From assembly GCF_002250705.1 (NCBI RefSeq), contig NZ_NMVP01000034.1, positions 62,001 to 126,000 on the forward strand: a DNA stretch of 64,000 nt. The letters are read 5' to 3'. Below the pieces are notes generated by a model, which was given only the letters and a program-made list of their open reading frames with translations, was not told the DNA's origin and ran no database searches. Each line of letters starts with the position of its first letter. Positions within the stretch are counted from its first letter, which is position 1. Made by a program: the position numbers and the translations under genes. This document shows, piece by piece, positions 8,018 through 17,028 of this stretch. Source of the stretch: Enemella evansiae (GTDB lineage Bacteria > Actinomycetota > Actinomycetes > Propionibacteriales > Propionibacteriaceae).

Positions 8018-9649
8018 ATGTCATTCACCAACGTCGCCGCCGATCGGCGCACCTTCCTCAAACTCACCGGAATGGGGCTGCTCGCGGTCTCCGGTGCCGG
8101 CTCGCTGGCCGGCTGCGGGCAGAAGGAGGCGCTGCAGGCCTCCAACGCGTCTGCGGTCAAACTGCCCACCTACGTGCCGGTCGAGGCGCTGAAACCCGAC
8201 CTGCCCGGCACCGCCCAGGGCGTACCCGCCGCGTACTTCAACTATCCGAGCCCGCCGACCCGGACCGTGACCACTCCCCCACTCAAGGGCGAGACCTTCT
8301 CCGCCATCACCAACATCTTCGGTGCCCCGCCGAATCCGCGGGAGAAGAACCCGACCTGGCAGGCGATCGAGGAACGGTTGGGCGGCAAGCTCGACATCAC
8401 CGCGGTCTCCTCCGATGACTTCAAGACCAAGGTGAACACCACGATCGCGGGCAATGACATCCCCGACCTGATCCTGGACGACGGCGCCTCCATCCCTGAC
8501 ATCATTGGGTTTCTGGAGGCCAAGTGCCAGGATCTCACCCCCTTCCTGTCCGGGGACGCGATCAAGGAGTACCCGAATCTCGCCGCGATTCCCGAGATCT
8601 TCTGGAAGCAGACCGTACGCGCCGGGAAGATCTACACCCTGCCGATCCCCCGCAGCCCCGTGGGTGGTCTCGGTATCTATCGCAGCGACCGATTCGCCGA
8701 GGTCGGTATCACCGACACCTCGCAGATCAAGAACGCCGATGAATACCTCGAGGTGATGAAGCAACTCACCAACGCCCAGGCCGGCCGCTGGGCCTTCGGC
8801 ACCAAGGCGTTCGGCATGTCGACCTTCCTCCAGCTCTTCGGCGCGCCGAACCAGTGGCGGGAATCCGGCGGGAAACTGACCTACTACCTGGAGACCGAGG
8901 AATATCTGGAAGCGGTGAGCTTCGTCCGGAAGGCCGCCGCAGCCGGTTACATCGTGCCGGGCAGCGAATCCTGGACGAACTCGCAGCGGAGCAACGCTTT
9001 CATCAGCGGCCAGGTGGCGCAGATCTACGACGGCATGCCGGCCTACGTGAACGCCGGTGGCTACGGGACCACCATCAAGGATGCGAAGCCGTTCCTGCCG
9101 TTCGCCGCCGGTGGCGGCAAGCCGATCGCGTGGCTGGACAACATCCTGTTCGCCAGCACCATGGTGAAGCGGAACGACGAGCAGAAGATCCGCAGCCTGC
9201 TCGGGGTGGCCAACTTCCTCGCCGCCCCGTTCGGCAGCGAGGAGTTCATGCTGCTCAACTACGGCCTCGAGGGCACCGATCACACCCGCGACGACCGGGG
9301 CAATCCGGTCGCCAAGGCCTCGGCACTGGCGAACACCTCGGTGCCGTGGAAATTCCTGGTCGCACCCGACCCCGCGCTGTACGTCCCGCAGCAGGAGGCA
9401 CTGACCAGGAACGCCCATGCGGCGTACTCGACGCTGGTCCCACTCGGTGTGGAGAACCCGACCTCGACCCTGTTCAGCCCGACCAATGCCCGCAAGGGCG
9501 GCACCCTGCGTACCGCGGTCTCCGACACGGTCACCGATCACATCACCGGCCGCAAGACCCTCGATGATGTGAAATCCGCGATCCAGACCTGGCGGACCGG
9601 TGGCGGTGACCAGATCCGGGCGGAATACGAGCAGGCGCTGGCCGGCTGA
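8018..9649 (+). CDS. Extracellular solute-binding lipoprotein of the sugar ABC transporter
   Basis: Substrate-binding protein of 543 aa, large like LplA-type proteins. The signal peptide combines a twin-arginine-like RRTFLKL motif (residues 10-16) with a lipobox LAGC ending at Cys33, so it is probably Tat-exported and lipid-anchored on the outer face of the membrane. The ATG at 8018 has GAGAGGAAAA upstream. The mature protein shows an oligosaccharide-binding fold signature (KVNTTIAGNDIPDLILDD). It presumably captures the glycan fragment imported by the two upstream permeases. The exact ligand is unknown; the neighbouring fucosidase suggests a fucosylated or related glycan. Confidence 0.9.
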   Translation: MSFTNVAADRRTFLKLTGMGLLAVSGAGSLAGCGQKEALQASNASAVKLPTYVPVEALKPDLPGTAQGVPAAYFNYPSPPTRTVTTPPLKGETFSAITNIFGAPPNPREKNPTWQAIEERLGGKLDITAVSSDDFKTKVNTTIAGNDIPDLILDDGASIPDIIGFLEAKCQDLTPFLSGDAIKEYPNLAAIPEIFWKQTVRAGKIYTLPIPRSPVGGLGIYRSDRFAEVGITDTSQIKNADEYLEVMKQLTNAQAGRWAFGTKAFGMSTFLQLFGAPNQWRESGGKLTYYLETEEYLEAVSFVRKAAAAGYIVPGSESWTNSQRSNAFISGQVAQIYDGMPAYVNAGGYGTTIKDAKPFLPFAAGGGKPIAWLDNILFASTMVKRNDEQKIRSLLGVANFLAAPFGSEEFMLLNYGLEGTDHTRDDRGNPVAKASALANTSVPWKFLVAPDPALYVPQQEALTRNAHAAYSTLVPLGVENPTSTLFSPTNARKGGTLRTAVSDTVTDHITGRKTLDDVKSAIQTWRTGGGDQIRAEYEQALAG

Positions 9650-9652
9650 GCG

Positions 9653-11593
9653 ATGGGGGCTGGAAACCGAGCAGAGCTGCGGACCCGCGCAGACTGGACC
9701 GCCACCGCCGACCGCTGGCTGAGCGCGATCCGGGAGCGCGGTGGAGATGACCCGGCGGGGGTGGTGCTGCCGGGCCGGGTGACCCGTGACGGGGTACGCC
9801 GGGAGTCGATGGAGACGATCTGCCGCAGCTTCCTGCTGGCCTCCGCGCGGATCGCCGGCGCGCCGGCCGGTGATCCGCAGGCGGAGGCCCTGATCGGGTT
9901 CTATGCCCGGGCCATCGTCGATGGGACCAGCACCGACCATCGGTCGCGGTGGCCGCGCGGGGTGACCTGCCGGCCGCCGCTGACCGGAGTGACGAACTCG
10001 ATCGTCGAGGCCGCGAATCTCTCCTTCGGGCTCTATATCGCCGGGGACCGGTTCTGGTCGCGCTTCACCACCGAGCAGCAGGCCCAGTTGCTCGATTGGC
10101 TGCGGCACCACGCCCGGTTGGACGTCTGGGGCAACAACTGGCAACTGTTCCCGGCGATGGCCGAGGCGTTCATCCGGTACCGCGGTGGGGACGCGTCCGG
10201 GTTGCGCAACGAGCGCCGGGTCGCCCGCGTCGAGGGCTGGTATCTCGGCGACGGTTGGTACACCGACGGCCCCGACCACGCCATCGACTACTACAACGCC
10301 TGGGCCATCCACCCCTACCTGTGGGCCTGGTACCGGATGACCGGGCGGAGCGACACCCCGGAGGCGCAGCGGCAGCTGGCGCGGCTGGCCGCCTTCGTCG
10401 AGAGCTTCGAGTCCTTCGTCGCCGGCGACGGCGCCCTGGTGCACTTCGGCCGCTCGCTCACCTATCGCACCGCCGCGCTGGCCCCGCTGTGGTGCGCGGA
10501 GATCTCGGGGGTGAACCCGCTGGGATCCGCGCGCACCCGCGAACTCGCCTCCGCGGCGCTCGGCAACTTCGTCGGTCACGGTGTCGGCGCCGACGGGCAG
10601 CTCAGGCTGGGCTGGTATCGGGAGTTCCTGCCTGCCATGCAGGACTACAGCGGTTTCGGCTCGCCCTATCTGGCCGGTATCGGTTTCCTGGGGCTGGCCC
10701 TGGATGCCGAGCATCCGGTGTGGGCCGAGGCGGGTGAACCCCTGTGCCCGGAACCGTTCACCCGGGTGCTGGACGGCACCGGGTTGACGCTCAGCTCCGC
10801 CGGTGGGGACGCCCCGGTCGTGCTGATCAACCACGGCACCGATCACACCGACCTGCCGGTGCAACCGCACGGCATCCGCGACACCGACGACCCGCACTAC
10901 GCCTCGTTCGCCTACTCCACCCACACCGCTCCCGAGGTCGGTGCGGGCTGGCTGGCCGCCGCCGATGGGCACGTCTGCCTGTTCGACGAGCAGGGCCGGC
11001 CCAGCCGCCGGGTGAGTCTGCGCGGCAGCACCACCCGGGGGCCGCTGAGCGCGTCGGTGCACTACCCGCAGATCGACGGTTCCCTGCTGCCCCAGGCGTG
11101 GATCGTGACCGCCTCGGTGGTGCACCTGGGCACCGAGGTCCGGGCCCATCTGGTGACGGCGCCCACCGCGCACGACCGGGTACGCGAGGGTGCGTTCGCG
11201 CTGGCCGGCGACCGCCCGCCGCAGCGGGTGGTCGGTGCGGAGGCGGCGTACGCCCAGGTCGACAATGGTCGCTGTCGGGTGGTGCTCACCGGGCTGCACG
11301 GCTGGGACGCTGCCGAGGTGGTGGATCACCGCGACACGAACGCGCTCGGCGTGCACTCGGCCATTCCGGTGCTCACCGCCCGCCGGGACCAGCCGGAGAC
11401 GGTGCACGTCGCGGTGCACCAGTTGCTGGCCCACGACGCGGACCCGCAGGCCGGACTGGCCGCGCTGCGGGTGCAGGTCGAGGGCACCCGGTTGCTGGTG
11501 GAGTGGCCGGCCGACGGGGTCCGGGTCGAGGCGGAGCTGCGGACCGTCGTCGACTGGGACCGGCAACCGGGCCAGGTCGGCGGCGTACGCTGA
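9653..11593 (+). CDS. DUF2264 domain protein (putative glycan-processing enzyme)
   Basis: Cytoplasmic protein of 646 aa with no signal peptide. The N-terminal half (residues 1-370) has the alpha-helical barrel-like features of DUF2264: RWPRG, WGNNWQLFPAMAEAFIRY and the aromatic run GDGWYTDGPDHAIDYYNAWA. The C-terminal half is beta-rich. DUF2264 proteins often sit in polysaccharide-utilisation loci and resemble unsaturated-uronide or other glycoside-active alpha/alpha barrels, but the activity is not established. It follows the binding protein by 3 nt, so it belongs to the same operon and probably acts on the imported sugar. Confidence 0.75.
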   Translation: MGAGNRAELRTRADWTATADRWLSAIRERGGDDPAGVVLPGRVTRDGVRRESMETICRSFLLASARIAGAPAGDPQAEALIGFYARAIVDGTSTDHRSRWPRGVTCRPPLTGVTNSIVEAANLSFGLYIAGDRFWSRFTTEQQAQLLDWLRHHARLDVWGNNWQLFPAMAEAFIRYRGGDASGLRNERRVARVEGWYLGDGWYTDGPDHAIDYYNAWAIHPYLWAWYRMTGRSDTPEAQRQLARLAAFVESFESFVAGDGALVHFGRSLTYRTAALAPLWCAEISGVNPLGSARTRELASAALGNFVGHGVGADGQLRLGWYREFLPAMQDYSGFGSPYLAGIGFLGLALDAEHPVWAEAGEPLCPEPFTRVLDGTGLTLSSAGGDAPVVLINHGTDHTDLPVQPHGIRDTDDPHYASFAYSTHTAPEVGAGWLAAADGHVCLFDEQGRPSRRVSLRGSTTRGPLSASVHYPQIDGSLLPQAWIVTASVVHLGTEVRAHLVTAPTAHDRVREGAFALAGDRPPQRVVGAEAAYAQVDNGRCRVVLTGLHGWDAAEVVDHRDTNALGVHSAIPVLTARRDQPETVHVAVHQLLAHDADPQAGLAALRVQVEGTRLLVEWPADGVRVEAELRTVVDWDRQPGQVGGVR

Positions 11594-11605
11594 CCCGGCC
11601 GCGGT

Positions 11606-13054
11606 TCACATCCGGGCGGCCTCGCGGCGCCTGGCCGGGGCATCCGGCGCGCCCAGCTCCAGCTCGATCACGAAGGCCCGCTCGGTGACCAGGTCGGCGG
11701 GGATCCGCCCATCGACGTAGCTGGCGTCGTCCAGGTCGAGACCGAGGTCGGTACGCCGCAGCTCGAGTTCCCGGCCGGAATCGAGGATCCGGGCCGCCGT
11801 CGGAACCCGCTCGGCGTCGCCGGGGAACCGGAGCCGCGCGATCCCGGTGACCGGCCGATTCAGCACCGTGAGGAAGATCCGGTCGTCGGTGCCGGTGAGC
11901 CAGCCCATCCCGGTCGGATCGAGGTCCACATGGCCCGCGTCGTGGATCGCGGCGGCATGGGCCGCGACCCAGGCGCCGAGCTCGGTGGCGATCTGCCCCT
12001 CGTGGGCGGTCATCCGGCCCGCGCCGTCGGGACCGAAGTTGATCACCAGGTTGCCGTCCATCGAGCGGCAACGCATCAGCAGCTCGATCAGGTCGTCGGT
12101 GGTCTTCAGGTAGTCATCGCCGGTGTCCCGGGTCCAGCCCCAGCCGTTGGGGCCGATGGTCATCACACAGTCCCAGTCGTTGCCGGCCAGCATCGCGTGG
12201 TCGGCGGGCAGTTTGCGCTCCCAGCCCTGCTCGTAGTCGCCGAGCAGCGCACCGTTGGAGTCGAAGTGCCGGGCGCCGTGCTCGTCGTTGCGGAACCGGG
12301 ACCCGATGATCAGGCCGGGTCGACGCTCCCGCAGCTCCCGTTCCAACTGATAGGTGAACTCGTGGGAGGCGATCCACGCCTTCCCCCAGGTGCCGTCGAA
12401 CCAGAGCCCGCGGGCCGCCGGATAGCGATCCAGCAGTTCCAGCAGCTGGCCGCGGGTGTAGCTGAGGAACTCCTGCCAGGCCGCGCGGCCCGCGTCGTCG
12501 GTAGGCACCTGGTCGGAGTAGCCGGGGTGGTGCCAGTCCAGCACCGAGAAGTAGAGGAAGACGTCGATACCCTCCGCGGTGTACGCGTCCACCACTTCGG
12601 CGACCAGGTCACGGCCCGCGGCCGGTGAGTTCGCGATCGAATAGTCCGAGTGGGCGGTCGGCCAGAGCGCGAACCCGTCGTGGTGCTTGGTGGTGAAGAT
12701 GACGTACCGGGCGCCGAGCTGCTTGGCCTGTCTGGCCCACTGCCGGGCGTCCAGCTCGGTCGGGTCGAACTGCTCGTTCAGCCGGTCGTAGATCGCGGTC
12801 CAGCCGTCGGGGGCACTCGGCCCGCGCCAGGCCCGGATCCATTCCGAGGCCGGCGCACCATCGCGGGCGCTGACGCCCTGGTATTCGTTGCCCAGAATGG
12901 AATAGAGCCCGAAGTGGATGAACTGGCCCAGCCCGTAACGGCGGAACCGCTGCATCGCCTCGTCCTCGCGCTTGCTGACCTGGCTGCCGTGACGAAGGGG
13001 CACCGGCGCACGGTCCGAACGCTGTCGATTCTGCCAGGGGGACGTCGTCGTCAT
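11606..13054 (-). CDS. Alpha-L-fucosidase, glycoside hydrolase family 29
   Basis: GH29 glycosidase of 482 aa without a signal peptide, so it acts inside the cell. Hallmarks are a conserved N-terminal GQFIHFGLYS (residues 43-52), YVIFTTKHHDGFALW (117-131), FSVLDWHH and RGLWFDG, in which Asp220 fits the catalytic nucleophile. A C-terminal beta-domain runs from about residue 385. The start ATG at 13054 has a GGAG upstream. It is convergent with the DUF2264 gene (12 nt apart). A LacI-type operator copy at 13074-13087 lies just upstream, so it likely shares the repressor with the ABC operon. Some GH29-like enzymes act on sugars other than fucose. Confidence 0.88.
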   Translation of the reverse strand: MTTTSPWQNRQRSDRAPVPLRHGSQVSKREDEAMQRFRRYGLGQFIHFGLYSILGNEYQGVSARDGAPASEWIRAWRGPSAPDGWTAIYDRLNEQFDPTELDARQWARQAKQLGARYVIFTTKHHDGFALWPTAHSDYSIANSPAAGRDLVAEVVDAYTAEGIDVFLYFSVLDWHHPGYSDQVPTDDAGRAAWQEFLSYTRGQLLELLDRYPAARGLWFDGTWGKAWIASHEFTYQLERELRERRPGLIIGSRFRNDEHGARHFDSNGALLGDYEQGWERKLPADHAMLAGNDWDCVMTIGPNGWGWTRDTGDDYLKTTDDLIELLMRCRSMDGNLVINFGPDGAGRMTAHEGQIATELGAWVAAHAAAIHDAGHVDLDPTGMGWLTGTDDRIFLTVLNRPVTGIARLRFPGDAERVPTAARILDSGRELELRRTDLGLDLDDASYVDGRIPADLVTERAFVIELELGAPDAPARRREAARM

Positions 13055-13073
13055 GGGGGCTCCGCGATCCTCG

Positions 13074-13087
13074 GGTAAGCGTTTTCC
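13074..13087. promoter_or_regulatory. Putative LacI-type operator before the fucosidase gene
   Basis: GGTAAGCGTTTTCC lies 20 nt upstream of the fucosidase start and shares the GTAAGCG core and CG centre with the 5854 and 5987 sites. The right half is diverged, so the call is weaker. Confidence 0.5.
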
Positions 13088-13105
13088 GCAGTCTAGCGCA
13101 TCCGT

Positions 13106-13163
13106 TCATCGAGTAGCACCGCATGCGCAGCGAAGCGGAGCAATGCGGTGCGTGTCGAGATGA
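13106..13163. repeat. REP-A palindromic repeat copy
   Basis: Nearly identical to the copy at 3584-3641: begins TCATCGAGTAGC, ends GTGTCGAGATGA, with the same GCATGCGCAGC core. It sits between the divergent fucosidase and valS genes. Confidence 0.85.
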
Positions 13164-13189
13164 ACCGCCGTGACCGGGTTCCTCTCGAC

Positions 13190-13290
13190 ACGGTCGCTGC
13201 GCGACCTACTCGAGGAGCGCGGTGGTGACGGTCGCTGCGCGACCTACTCGAGGAGCGTGGAGGTGACGGTCGCTGCGCGACCAACTCGCG
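13190..13290. repeat. Tandem repeat, 38-bp period, about 2.7 copies
   Basis: Units start at 13190, 13228 and 13266 with ACGGTCGCTGCGCGACC. Units 1 and 2 continue TACTCGAGGAGCG; the third is diverged. The GGTCGCTGCGCGACC part is itself a hairpin, and the TACTCGAGGAGCG part resembles one arm of the REP-A repeat, so this looks like local amplification of a repeat fragment. It lies about 60 bp before valS. Confidence 0.8.
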
Positions 13291-13348
13291 GGGCCTGTGG
13301 CAGGGAACCGATGTGCACGGCTTCCCCGGCCTCAATAAGATTCACCGC

Positions 13349-15937
13349 ATGACTGCTGAGCCCCAGACGACCCGCGTCCCCGACAAGCCCGCACTGGAGG
13401 GCCTGGAGGAGAAGTGGGCCGCGGTATGGGCCGAGCAGGGCACCTACGCATTCGTCCGGCCGCAGTCGCGGGAGCAGGTCTTCTCGATCGACACTCCCCC
13501 GCCGACGGTGTCCGGGTCGTTGCACGTCGGGCATGTGTTCTCCTACACCCACACCGATCTGGTCGCGCGCTACCAGCGGATGCGCGGCAAGGAGGTCTAC
13601 TACCCGATCGGCTGGGACGACAACGGTCTGCCGACCGAGCGCCGGGTGCAGAACTACTACGGGGTGCGCTGCGATCCGTCGATCCCCTACGACGCCGACT
13701 TCACTCCGCCGGCCAAGCCGGACCCGAAGAAGCAGCAGCCGATCAGCCGGCGCAACTTCGTCGACCTGTGCCTGGAACTGACCGCGGTCGATGAGAAGGT
13801 CTTCGAGGACCTGTGGCGCCGGGTCGGCCTGTCGGTGGACTGGGACACCCTCTACGAGACCATCTCCGATGACTCCCGATCCATTGCCCAGAAGGCTTTC
13901 CTGCACAACCACGAGCGCGGGGAGGCGTACCTCTCCGAGGCCCCGACGCTGTGGGACGTGACCTTCCAGACCGCGGTCGCGCAGGCCGAGCTGGAGGCCC
14001 GCGACTACCCCGGGGCGTACCACAAGCTCGGCTTCGGGCTCACCCAGGCGGCCGGTCTCGACCCCGAGCTGTTCGCCGAGGACAAGGTGTGGATCGAGAC
14101 CACCCGGCCCGAGCTGGTCGCCGCCTGCGTGGCGCTGATCGCGCACCCCGACGACGAGCGCTACCAGCCGCTGTTCGGCAAGTCCGTCACCTCCCCGGTC
14201 TTCGGTGTCGAACTTCCGGTGCTGGCCCACCCGGCCGCCGAGATGGACAAGGGCGCCGGCATCGCGATGTGCTGCACCTTCGGCGATCTGACCGACGTCA
14301 CCTGGTGGCGCGAGCTGCGGCTGCCGACCCGGACCATCATCGGCCGCGACGGCCGGATCCTGCGGGAGCGGCCCGACTGGATCGACGACGAGCAGGCGTA
14401 CGCCCAGATCGCCGGCAAGACCACCTTCTCCGCCGGCGAGACGATGGTGGAACTGCTCCGCGCCTCCGGCGAGATGGCCGGCGAGCCACAGCCGACCCAG
14501 CGCAAGGCGAACTTCTTCGAGAAGGGCGACAAGCCGCTGGAGATCGTCTCCACCCGGCAGTGGTACATCCGCAACGGCGGCCGCGACGACGACCTCAAGC
14601 AGGCGCTTCTCCAACGGGGCAAGGAAATCCGCTGGGTGCCCGAGCACATGCGGCACCGCTACGACAACTGGGTGAGCGGGCTGAACGGCGACTGGCTGAT
14701 CTCGCGGCAGCGGTTCTTCGGCGTCCCGTTCCCGGTCTGGTACGCCCTGGACGAGGCCGGCGAACCCGACTACCAGAACCCGATCACCGCCGCCGAGGAC
14801 ACCCTGCCCGTCGACCCGAGCAGCGACTGCCCGCCCGGCTACACCGAGGAGCAGCGCGGCAAGCCCGGCGGCTTCATCGGCGACCCCGACGTGATGGACA
14901 CCTGGGCGACCAGTTCGCTCTCCCCCGAGCTGGTCACCGGCTGGACCCGCGACGAGGAGCTGTTCAAGCTGACCTTCCCGATGGACATGGCTCCGCAGGC
15001 GCACGACATCATCCGCACCTGGCTGTTCTCCCGGGTGGTCCGGGCGCACTTCGAGTTCGACACCGTGCCCTGGCACACCGCGACCATCTCCGGCTTCGTG
15101 GTCGACCCGGACCGCAAGAAGATGTCCAAGTCCAAGGGCAATGTCGTGGTGCCCGATGACATCCTGAAGAAGTACGGCTCCGATGCCGTCCGCTGGCGGG
15201 CCGCGATGGCCCGGCCCGGGCTGGACTCCCCCTTCGACGAGTCGCAGATGAAGGTCGGCCGCCGACTGGCGATGAAGGTGCTGAACGCCTCCAAGTTCGT
15301 GCTGTCGATGGGTGAGGCCGACGGCGGGGAGCCGACCGCTGCGGTCGATCTGGCCCAGCTGGCCCGGTTGCGCGAGGTCGTCGAGCAGGCCACCGACGCA
15401 TTCGAGCGGTTCGACTACACCAGCGCCCTGGAGGCCACCGAGACCTTCTTCTGGTCGTTCTGCGACGACTACCTGGAGCTGGTCAAGGAGCGGGCCTACG
15501 GCGCCGACGACTCCGATCCCGACGGCACCGCCTCGGCCCGCGCCACGCTGCGGCGCGCCCTCGGCGTACAGCTGCGGCTGCTGGCGCCGTTCCTGCCCTT
15601 CGTCACCGAGGAGGTGTGGAGCTGGTGGAAGTCGGGCTCGATCCATCGCGCTGCCTGGCCGAGCGTCGACGAGCTGCCGGCCGGAAACGCTGCCCTGGTT
15701 GACGATCTGGCCGCCGCGCTGATCGAGATCCGCGGTACCAAGTCGAACGCCAAGGTGTCGATGAAGACCCCGATCCTGAACGCCACGCTGACCGCGCCGG
15801 CCGAAGCGCTGGACCGCTTGCGCAGTGCCGAGGCGGACCTGCGCGCGGTGGGTCGGATCACCGGCCCGCTGGAGTGGACCGAGGGTGAGACGGTCGGTGT
15901 CGCCGCCGAGCTGGGGGAACCCCCGGCGAAGCGCTGA
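13349..15937 (+). CDS. valS: Valine--tRNA ligase
   Basis: Class I aminoacyl-tRNA synthetase of 862 aa that charges tRNA-Val in the cytoplasm. The HIGH-type signature is HVGH (residues 59-62) and the KMSKS loop is at residues 591-595, followed by KGN. The stretch [20 protein letters not shown] is typical of actinobacterial ValS. The editing domain lies between, and the anticodon-binding domain occupies the last 200 residues. I chose the ATG at 13349; the upstream extension is repeat-derived. In M. tuberculosis valS and folC are adjacent and on the same strand; here valS points the other way and is separated from folC by the sugar locus. Confidence 0.97.
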   Translation: MTAEPQTTRVPDKPALEGLEEKWAAVWAEQGTYAFVRPQSREQVFSIDTPPPTVSGSLHVGHVFSYTHTDLVARYQRMRGKEVYYPIGWDDNGLPTERRVQNYYGVRCDPSIPYDADFTPPAKPDPKKQQPISRRNFVDLCLELTAVDEKVFEDLWRRVGLSVDWDTLYETISDDSRSIAQKAFLHNHERGEAYLSEAPTLWDVTFQTAVAQAELEARDYPGAYHKLGFGLTQAAGLDPELFAEDKVWIETTRPELVAACVALIAHPDDERYQPLFGKSVTSPVFGVELPVLAHPAAEMDKGAGIAMCCTFGDLTDVTWWRELRLPTRTIIGRDGRILRERPDWIDDEQAYAQIAGKTTFSAGETMVELLRASGEMAGEPQPTQRKANFFEKGDKPLEIVSTRQWYIRNGGRDDDLKQALLQRGKEIRWVPEHMRHRYDNWVSGLNGDWLISRQRFFGVPFPVWYALDEAGEPDYQNPITAAEDTLPVDPSSDCPPGYTEEQRGKPGGFIGDPDVMDTWATSSLSPELVTGWTRDEELFKLTFPMDMAPQAHDIIRTWLFSRVVRAHFEFDTVPWHTATISGFVVDPDRKKMSKSKGNVVVPDDILKKYGSDAVRWRAAMARPGLDSPFDESQMKVGRRLAMKVLNASKFVLSMGEADGGEPTAAVDLAQLARLREVVEQATDAFERFDYTSALEATETFFWSFCDDYLELVKERAYGADDSDPDGTASARATLRRALGVQLRLLAPFLPFVTEEVWSWWKSGSIHRAAWPSVDELPAGNAALVDDLAAALIEIRGTKSNAKVSMKTPILNATLTAPAEALDRLRSAEADLRAVGRITGPLEWTEGETVGVAAELGEPPAKR

Positions 15938-15960
15938 GCGGGCTTTCTAGACTGGGGAGC

Positions 15961-16980
15961 ATGCGCGCCACACTGTTGAACGCTCCGGGTGACATCACCG
16001 TCGCCGAGGTCGACGATCCCAGGATCGAGGCGCCCAGCGACGCGGTGGTACGCCTCAGCCTGAGTTGTGTCTGCGGTTCGGATCTGCACAACTATCGCGG
16101 CCGGCGACCGTTCCAGGCGCCGCAGCGGATCGGGCACGAGTACTGCGGGGTGGTCGCCGAGGTCGGCCCGGAGGTGACCTCGGTACGCCCGGGCGACTTC
16201 GTGGTCGGCCCGTTCTTCTCCTGCGACAACACCTGCGCGAACTGTCGGGCCGGGTTCCAGTCGGCCTGCCTGAACCGGCAGTCGTACAACGGCTGCCAGG
16301 CCGAGGCGGTCCGGGTGCCGAACGCCGACGGCACCCTGGTCAAGCTGCCGGAGCAGCCGGACGAGGCGTTGCTGCCCTCGATCCTGGCCTGCTCCGATGT
16401 GCTCGGTACCGGTTGGCATGCGGCGAAGATGGCCGGCGTCGCGCCCGGGCAGACGGTGGCGGTGATCGGCGACGGGGCGGTCGGCCTCTGCGGCGTACTC
16501 GCGGCGAAACAGCAGGGCGCGGAACGGATCGTCGTCTCCAGCCGGCACGAGGACCGGGCCGCGCTGGCGCGGGAGTTCGGCGCCATCGACGTGCTCGCCG
16601 AGCGCGGTGAGGAGTTCGCCGCGAAGGTGCTGGAGATGACCGACGGGATCGGCGCGGATGCGGTGCTGGAATGCGTCGGTACCGAGGAATCGTTCGCACA
16701 GGCCTGCGCCTCGGCCCGGCCAGGCAGCATCGTCGGCTATGTCGGCGTACCGGTCGGGGTGAAGCTCGACCTGGCACCGTTCTTCAGCCGCAACATCGGC
16801 CTGCGCGGCGGGATGGCGCCGGTGCGGGAGTACCTCGACGATCTGGTCTCCCTGGTGCTGTCGGGCGCGATCGACCCGGGCAGGGTGTTCGACCTGACCC
16901 TGCCGCTGGACGAGGTCGCCGAGGCGTACAAGGCGATGGATTCCCGCCGCGCGATCAAGGTCGCCCTGACCCTCGACTGA
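15961..16980 (+). CDS. Zinc-dependent alcohol dehydrogenase (MDR family)
   Basis: Medium-chain dehydrogenase of 339 aa. Catalytic zinc ligands are visible in VCGSDLHNY (Cys38) and GHEYCG, and a structural zinc site in CDNTCANCRAGFQSAC. The NAD-binding turn is VIGDGAVGLCG, near residue 168. It starts with ATG 23 nt after valS and may be cotranscribed with it, though it has no obvious connection to translation. It is convergent with the MHS transporter. Similar enzymes act on a range of alcohols or polyols, so the substrate remains open. Confidence 0.88.
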   Translation: MRATLLNAPGDITVAEVDDPRIEAPSDAVVRLSLSCVCGSDLHNYRGRRPFQAPQRIGHEYCGVVAEVGPEVTSVRPGDFVVGPFFSCDNTCANCRAGFQSACLNRQSYNGCQAEAVRVPNADGTLVKLPEQPDEALLPSILACSDVLGTGWHAAKMAGVAPGQTVAVIGDGAVGLCGVLAAKQQGAERIVVSSRHEDRAALAREFGAIDVLAERGEEFAAKVLEMTDGIGADAVLECVGTEESFAQACASARPGSIVGYVGVPVGVKLDLAPFFSRNIGLRGGMAPVREYLDDLVSLVLSGAIDPGRVFDLTLPLDEVAEAYKAMDSRRAIKVALTLD

Positions 16981-16990
16981 CGGCACCGGC

Positions 16991-17020
16991 GGTTGAGCGA
17001 GCGCAGCGAGTCGAAGCCCC
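16991..17020. repeat. REP-B palindromic repeat copy
   Basis: GGTTGAGCGAGCG...GCGAGTCGAAGCC palindrome, flanked by CACCGG and CCGGTG that extend the stem. It lies between convergent genes and could act as a bidirectional terminator-like hairpin. Related copies are at 18431 and 53384. Confidence 0.7.
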
Positions 17021-17028
17021 GGTGACGC

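Noticed and set aside
8021..11566. Very long open frame on the reverse strand (about 1180 codons)
   Set aside because: It is antisense to the binding protein and DUF2264 genes, has low-complexity Arg/Gly/Pro composition and no recognisable domain; a high-GC codon-position artefact.
13190..13290. CRISPR-like array
   Set aside because: Only three contiguous 38-bp units without unique spacers, and no cas gene nearby.
13291..13348. T-box leader before valS
   Set aside because: No T-box consensus (TGGNACCGCG) or terminator-antiterminator was found in the short leader.
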